Positions 60,519 to 64,000 of a stretch of 64,000 nucleotides of DNA are shown here, in pieces. A program made the translations under genes and the position numbers. Positions within the stretch are counted from its first letter, which is position 1, and each line of letters starts with the position of its first letter. The stretch covers positions 82,677 to 146,676 of the forward strand of contig JASEIU010000001.1 in NCBI GenBank assembly GCA_030017715.1, read 5' to 3'. The stretch is from Candidatus Saccharicenans sp. (GTDB lineage: Bacteria; Acidobacteriota; Aminicenantia; Aminicenantales; Saccharicenantaceae). The notes under the pieces were generated by a model. It had not been told where the DNA came from and ran no database searches. It saw only the letters and a list, made by a program, of their open reading frames with translations.

Positions 60519-60939
60519 CGATAACTCCTTCTTGATTTTCTTTTTGACAGAACGATGATAACACCGGAGGCAGTCCCAATTCAATAATAAATTGCCCCGG
60601 CCGGGATTTGCTTTGGTCGGGTTGCGGGCCTGGTCCCGGAAACCGGCTCCGTTTTATATAACGGGACTGACAATTAAGGCAGCAATGCCGGGCTTGCCTG
60701 AGCGTTGCTGTTTTCCTGATTGACAGAGGTTATGGCAGGCAAGAGACGCCAGGCCGGCTTCTCCGGTGCCCGGGACGGCGGAGCAAGAATGGGAGGAAGA
60801 GGCCGTCAAAGAGGTCTCCTGACAATGAGATTCATCACAGGAACGGATGGGCTGTCGGGGTTTCCGGCTGCTTGACTTAAAGTTCCAGGAGGATAAAATC
60901 TTGGTATAAACTTACCGTTCAATCTGACGGGAGGCTTTC
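60519..60939. other. Gap with a possible remnant of the GC-rich repeat
   Basis: No gene is supported in these 420 nt. 60777-60806 resembles the 3' part of the repeat core (GGCGGAGCAAGAATGGGAGG against GGTGGAGCGAGGACGGGAGG) and may be a decayed copy; the match is short. Confidence 0.35.
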
Positions 60940-62124
60940 TTGAGCCCTGAAGACAGGCCCGAAGTTCTATTTGTTGCCGGGTCGGGGGAGTTCGGCAGCG
61001 GCGAATGCCAGATTCTCGATTACCTCACCACCCCTGATGATAAACCTTTTTCGGCCGAATTGATTTTCCCCGGCCGCGGCCGGATGGTGACCGAAGCGGT
61101 TGAGGCCGGACTCCAGGCCAGGGTGATTAAGGGCCATGATTACCTGACTGATTTCAAAGAGCTCTGGCGACAACCTGTGGCCTGGGTTTATAACCTCAGC
61201 AGTTTTGTCAGGACTTCGGCCGTGATCAGGAAAAAGAAAGCGCGACTGGTCATCAGCCTGTCTTTCATCAACTGGACAGGTGCTCTGGCTGCCCGCCAGG
61301 AAGGGGTTAGTCACATCTGGATGATCAGGGAAGTGCTATCCGGGCGGACAAACTGGCTAAATTTCTTCTGGGGCCAGTGGCTGGCCAGTCGCCTGGCCAA
61401 CGACCTTTCAATGATAGTCCTGCTGGAATCATCTCTGGCTGCCGAGATGTTCAGAAGGAAAAGAACCAGAGAAAAATCCCTTGTTTTGCCTCCGGCCATC
61501 GAGGCCGCCCGGTTTGATGGCCGGACGGGCACGGCCGTTTCAGGATCCCGGCCTGAAGTCGTGGCCATGTTTTTCAGCGGACCTGACCTGAGAAGAGTCA
61601 GAGAAGCGGTCCGGGAGCTGAGCGAGGTTTTCGCCGCCAACCGGGAGGAAACAGCCTCTGCCCAACCGGTCTCCATTTTTTTCCCCGGTCTCAATTATGA
61701 AAGACGGAAAAAACTTGAAGACAGCATCAGGCGTGAACCGGGAGGTTTCGGCCTGGAGCTGGACTTTCCTGATTATTCCGATCTTCAGGCCCGGTGGAGT
61801 AACTTCAGGGCGGCGGTGGTCTTCCCGGGATTTGACCCCCTGAGCCGGGTGGTGCTCGAAGCCGGGCTGGCCCGGATTCCGGTCATGGTGGAAAAAGGGG
61901 CCGCTTCCGAGCTGGTCGTTCACGGGCGAACCGGTTTCATTTTTGATTACGGCGATTATTCCGGGCTGGCGGCTTTTCTTCATGTAATCACCAGGAACCC
62001 GGAGAGAGGCCGACAGATGGGCCTGTCAGCCAGGGAGCATGTCCTTAAAAATTATAATCTGGCTTCCTGGAAGACACGGTTTGAAGGGATAATTACCGAG
62101 ATTTTATTTTCTCCTGAGCGCTGA
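60940..62124 (+). CDS. GT4-like glycosyltransferase
   Basis: 394 residues starting from a TTG at 60940, chosen because GGGAGG lies 5 nt before it. The C-terminal half shows the GT-B nucleotide-sugar site: 'FPGFDPLSRVVLEAGLARIP', 'GAASELVVHGRTGFIFDYG' and 'LSAREHVLKNYNLASW'. The N-terminal half begins 'EVLFVAGSGEFGSGECQILD'. A glycan donor and acceptor cannot be specified; an LPS or other envelope polymer is plausible given the neighbours. Its end overlaps that of the pgsA-like gene by 21 nt. Confidence 0.87.
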   Translation: MSPEDRPEVLFVAGSGEFGSGECQILDYLTTPDDKPFSAELIFPGRGRMVTEAVEAGLQARVIKGHDYLTDFKELWRQPVAWVYNLSSFVRTSAVIRKKKARLVISLSFINWTGALAARQEGVSHIWMIREVLSGRTNWLNFFWGQWLASRLANDLSMIVLLESSLAAEMFRRKRTREKSLVLPPAIEAARFDGRTGTAVSGSRPEVVAMFFSGPDLRRVREAVRELSEVFAANREETASAQPVSIFFPGLNYERRKKLEDSIRREPGGFGLELDFPDYSDLQARWSNFRAAVVFPGFDPLSRVVLEAGLARIPVMVEKGAASELVVHGRTGFIFDYGDYSGLAAFLHVITRNPERGRQMGLSAREHVLKNYNLASWKTRFEGIITEILFSPER

Positions 62125-62715
62125 GAAGCCAACCCAGATGTACTGTAATCCCGAGAGCACTGTGGCCAGGACGGTCAGGTCGTAAAGCCAGCTGAGCAGG
62201 CTCATTTCTTTTTGCAGAAAATTGAAAAAAAGCACAGCCAGGACGGTCAGCACCTGGCAGACGGTGCTGGTCTTGCCCAGCAGAGTGGGCGGGAAATTCT
62301 GTTTTATTTTCAGGAAAAAGAGTATGGCTGCCCCGATTACAATCAGCAGGTCCCGACCCAGGACCACCCAGAACACCCGCCAGGGCATGGTGTTGGGATG
62401 GGCGAAGTCGGGGAGGCTCAACAGGAAGAAACTACTGAAGATCAGGAGCTTGTCGGCCAGCGGGTCGAGCCACAGCCCGGCCACGGAATGTTGATGCCAG
62501 AGACGGGCAGCCAGGCCGTCCAGGACGTCGGTCAAACCGGCGGCCAGGAAAACCAGGAAAGCTTCGGTCTGTTTGTGTTTCAGAAGAAATATCACAAAAA
62601 CAGGGACCAGGATGATGCGCAGCAGAGTGAGATAGTTGGGGATGGTGCCGAATGTCGATTTCAGCTCAACTGTCTGTCTGGCGGTTTCTTCCACCGGTTC
62701 GGCCGTCTTGTTCAT
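62104..62715 (-). CDS. pgsA: CDP-alcohol phosphatidyltransferase (PgsA-like)
   Basis: 203 residues with about five membrane helices. The CDP-alcohol motif D-x2-D-G-x2-A-R-x8-G-x3-D-x3-D is fully present ('DVLDGLAARLWHQHSVAG' then 'LDPLADK'). 'IPNYLTLLRIILVPVFVIFL' is the usual N-terminal opening of glycerol-3-phosphate phosphatidyltransferase, which makes PGP for phosphatidylglycerol and cardiolipin. I favour pgsA, but other CDP-alcohol transferases share the motif. Its start overlaps the stop of the TPR-SLH lipoprotein gene by 4 nt. Confidence 0.9.
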   Translation of the reverse strand: MNKTAEPVEETARQTVELKSTFGTIPNYLTLLRIILVPVFVIFLLKHKQTEAFLVFLAAGLTDVLDGLAARLWHQHSVAGLWLDPLADKLLIFSSFFLLSLPDFAHPNTMPWRVFWVVLGRDLLIVIGAAILFFLKIKQNFPPTLLGKTSTVCQVLTVLAVLFFNFLQKEMSLLSWLYDLTVLATVLSGLQYIWVGFSALRRK

Positions 62716-64000
62716 TTTACCAAGTTTAACAGAATATCGGCAATTCTTAAAGCCTCAATCCCGGAAACGGGCAGGTCGGGGTTGAATCGTTTCTGGCCGG
62801 CCAGTTCCATCAACTGGTATGAAATCATGGTAACCGCCGGCTGGTAATAATAGTTATCGGCCGGAAGGTCGTTGATCTGGATTTTTTCCGGGGGAACTAT
62901 GGGCACCAGCTTTTTCCCTTTTCCTTTCAGGTAGCCTATCAGCCGGGAAAAAGCGTCGGCCAGCTCGGCCCGGGTAATCTGGCGGGTCGGCTCAAAAGTA
63001 TGGTTATCGTATTTATCCATCAATCTTACGGCCACGACCCTGATGATGAACCGGGAGGCCCAGCTGGTGGAAATGTCGACGATGATCGGCGGAGCGGTTG
63101 CCTGCGGCAGAAACTGGTTGAACTTGACGGCCAGGATAGCCGCCAGGTCCTGCCTGGTGATGGCCTGAGAACCGGCTATTTCGTTATACATGCTCGGGAG
63201 CTCGATTATCCCCAGAGAGTTTTTAAGGTATTCGACTCTGTCCTGAATCTGTTTGTCCCCGGGAGACAGTTCTCTTAATTTTTCATAGATGTCCAGGCTT
63301 AGGCTCAGGTCGTCGTTGGCTTCCAGGGTCTCGGCATATTCCTTCAGAACCTGCTTCTCTCGAGGCAGCAGGGTGTACAGAGTCTGGTAATGGGTCAGGG
63401 CCTGAGGGTATTTTTTCTGGCTGCGGTAAAGGCGGGCTAACTGCAGATGAGCCTCGGTCAGCTCCGGCGAATAAAAAAGGGCTTTAAGCAGAGCTTCCCG
63501 GGCCTGGTCCGGACGATTCTGGTTAAGCCAGTTGCGGGCTTCCTGCATCAGACTCCCGGTCATTCTGGACCGCAGGTCTTCATACCTGGGCTTGGCCCAG
63601 TTATGGTCTGGAATTTTTTTCAGGATCTCGCGCAGCTGCAGGAACTCCTTTTCCTGGTTGGTTTGCCGTTCGTAGATAATGGCCAGCCCTACCCGGGCTG
63701 AAATGAGTTCCGGGTTCAGCCTTAAGGCTTCCAGAAAGAAAGCTTCAGCCTCTGCCAGCTGCTGTTCGTAAAACCGACAGTAACCTTCGCCCAGATTGAA
63801 AAAGGCATTCTCGCGGGACAACCGGCCGAATTCCTTTCTGGCCCGGGCGATATTGCCCTGTTTTAGGCTTTTCCAGCCTTCCTCAAAAGCCAGTCTTTCA
63901 TTCAGGCTGAGCTCGGCCAGAACCACCGGCTGGGGGTTTTCCAGATAGAAAGCCGGCGGAGTGTATTCAGTTTTAAGGGGCAGATTCAGACAGGAAGTTA
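62712..64000 (-). CDS. TPR- and SLH-domain lipoprotein, N-terminus cut by window edge
   Basis: The frame is open from the right edge to 62712, giving about 429 visible residues. Near the edge it reads TSCLNLPLKTEYTPP, where SC followed by LN looks like the end of a lipobox, so only a short signal peptide is missing. TPR units span roughly residues 35-230 ('FFLEALRLNPELISARVGLA', 'ARLYRSQKKYPQALTHYQ'). The C-terminal 150 residues have S-layer homology features ('ITRQDLAAILAVKF', 'ITRAELADAFSRLIGYLKGK', 'SGIEALRIADILLNL'). A valine GTG at 63926 is an internal codon, not the start. Probably an outer-membrane-anchored surface or envelope protein. Confidence 0.82.
   Translation of the reverse strand, partial: TSCLNLPLKTEYTPPAFYLENPQPVVLAELSLNERLAFEEGWKSLKQGNIARARKEFGRLSRENAFFNLGEGYCRFYEQQLAEAEAFFLEALRLNPELISARVGLAIIYERQTNQEKEFLQLREILKKIPDHNWAKPRYEDLRSRMTGSLMQEARNWLNQNRPDQAREALLKALFYSPELTEAHLQLARLYRSQKKYPQALTHYQTLYTLLPREKQVLKEYAETLEANDDLSLSLDIYEKLRELSPGDKQIQDRVEYLKNSLGIIELPSMYNEIAGSQAITRQDLAAILAVKFNQFLPQATAPPIIVDISTSWASRFIIRVVAVRLMDKYDNHTFEPTRQITRAELADAFSRLIGYLKGKGKKLVPIVPPEKIQINDLPADNYYYQPAVTMISYQLMELAGQKRFNPDLPVSGIEALRIADILLNLVK

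Noticed and set aside
60777..60806. Fourth copy of the GC-rich repeat
   Set aside because: Only about 30 nt resemble the core and no terminal repeats are present, so it is mentioned only as a possible remnant.
1..64000. CRISPR array, prophage, defence system or biosynthetic gene cluster
   Set aside because: I saw no regular spaced repeats and no cas, integrase, transposase, capsid, toxin-antitoxin, restriction or NRPS/PKS genes.

Overview
This 64 kb stretch reads as an ordinary, gene-dense chromosome segment of a Gram-negative (diderm) bacterium of moderate GC. The combination of several GWxTD-domain proteins, Oar-like TonB-dependent receptors with an N-terminal carboxypeptidase-regulatory domain, sulfatase-TPR fusions, pyruvate phosphate dikinase and a class 1B (PyrK-dependent) dihydroorotate dehydrogenase fits the Acidobacteriota / Candidatus Aminicenantes group. 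That placement is inferred from gene content and was not tested against any database. Both window edges cut genes: a CBM9-like secreted protein on the left and a TPR-SLH lipoprotein on the right.

Layout. 0-5 kb: CBM9-like protein, M16 peptidase, flavodoxin-like reductase, two small proteins. 5-6.8 kb: rpoD. 6.9-16 kb: module A, made of a GWxTD-TPR protein, a carboxypeptidase-regulatory-TPR protein, a sulfatase-like-TPR membrane protein and a TonB-dependent receptor. 16.3-24.7 kb: tRNA-Val, an acidic zinc-ribbon/RDD protein, a DUF1848 protein, rpsU-lipA-metallophosphoesterase, a DmpA-type peptidase coupled to an Asp/Glu racemase, and pgeF. 25-32 kb: purC-PHP-cvpA-Fis-like HTH, then groES-groEL with a consensus promoter and a CIRCE operator, then a fused LptF-LptG permease. 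32-44.5 kb: module B, with the same four families repeated in another order, plus a 348-residue secreted protein. 44.5-49 kb: mltG-ruvX-ddl, a FlgT-C-like secreted protein, tRNA-Gly and tRNA-Cys. 49-54.9 kb: Yip1 protein, pyrK-pyrD-pyrF, and aminotransferase-rhodanese-MauE/DoxX. 55-64 kb: ppdK, an HDAC-family deacetylase, cutA, an M20 peptidase, a glycosyltransferase, a pgsA-like gene and the TPR-SLH lipoprotein.

The least ordinary part is the envelope system formed by modules A and B. GWxTD, carboxypeptidase-regulatory-TPR, sulfatase-TPR and TonB-receptor genes occur twice about 20-30 kb apart. Both receptor genes and the 348-residue secreted protein are preceded by near-perfect sigma-54 (-24/-12) promoters, a sequence type I did not find upstream of other genes here. 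The two receptor promoters also share an IHF-like site at the same distance, an inverted repeat near -95, and a long leader holding a second, full-length Shine-Dalgarno-like sequence. This suggests enhancer-activated control of nutrient uptake or envelope assembly. The substrate and the activator are unknown and neither rpoN nor an activator gene is in the window.

Other points: a roughly 176-190 bp element with terminal inverted repeats and a foldable GC-rich core is present in two full copies, one partial copy and one possible remnant. PpdK carries a histone-H1-like basic tail and lies next to an HDAC-family gene. Both sulfatase-like proteins have Thr in place of the formylglycine-forming Cys/Ser. 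There are no CRISPR arrays, phage genes, transposase genes or rRNA genes in the window.
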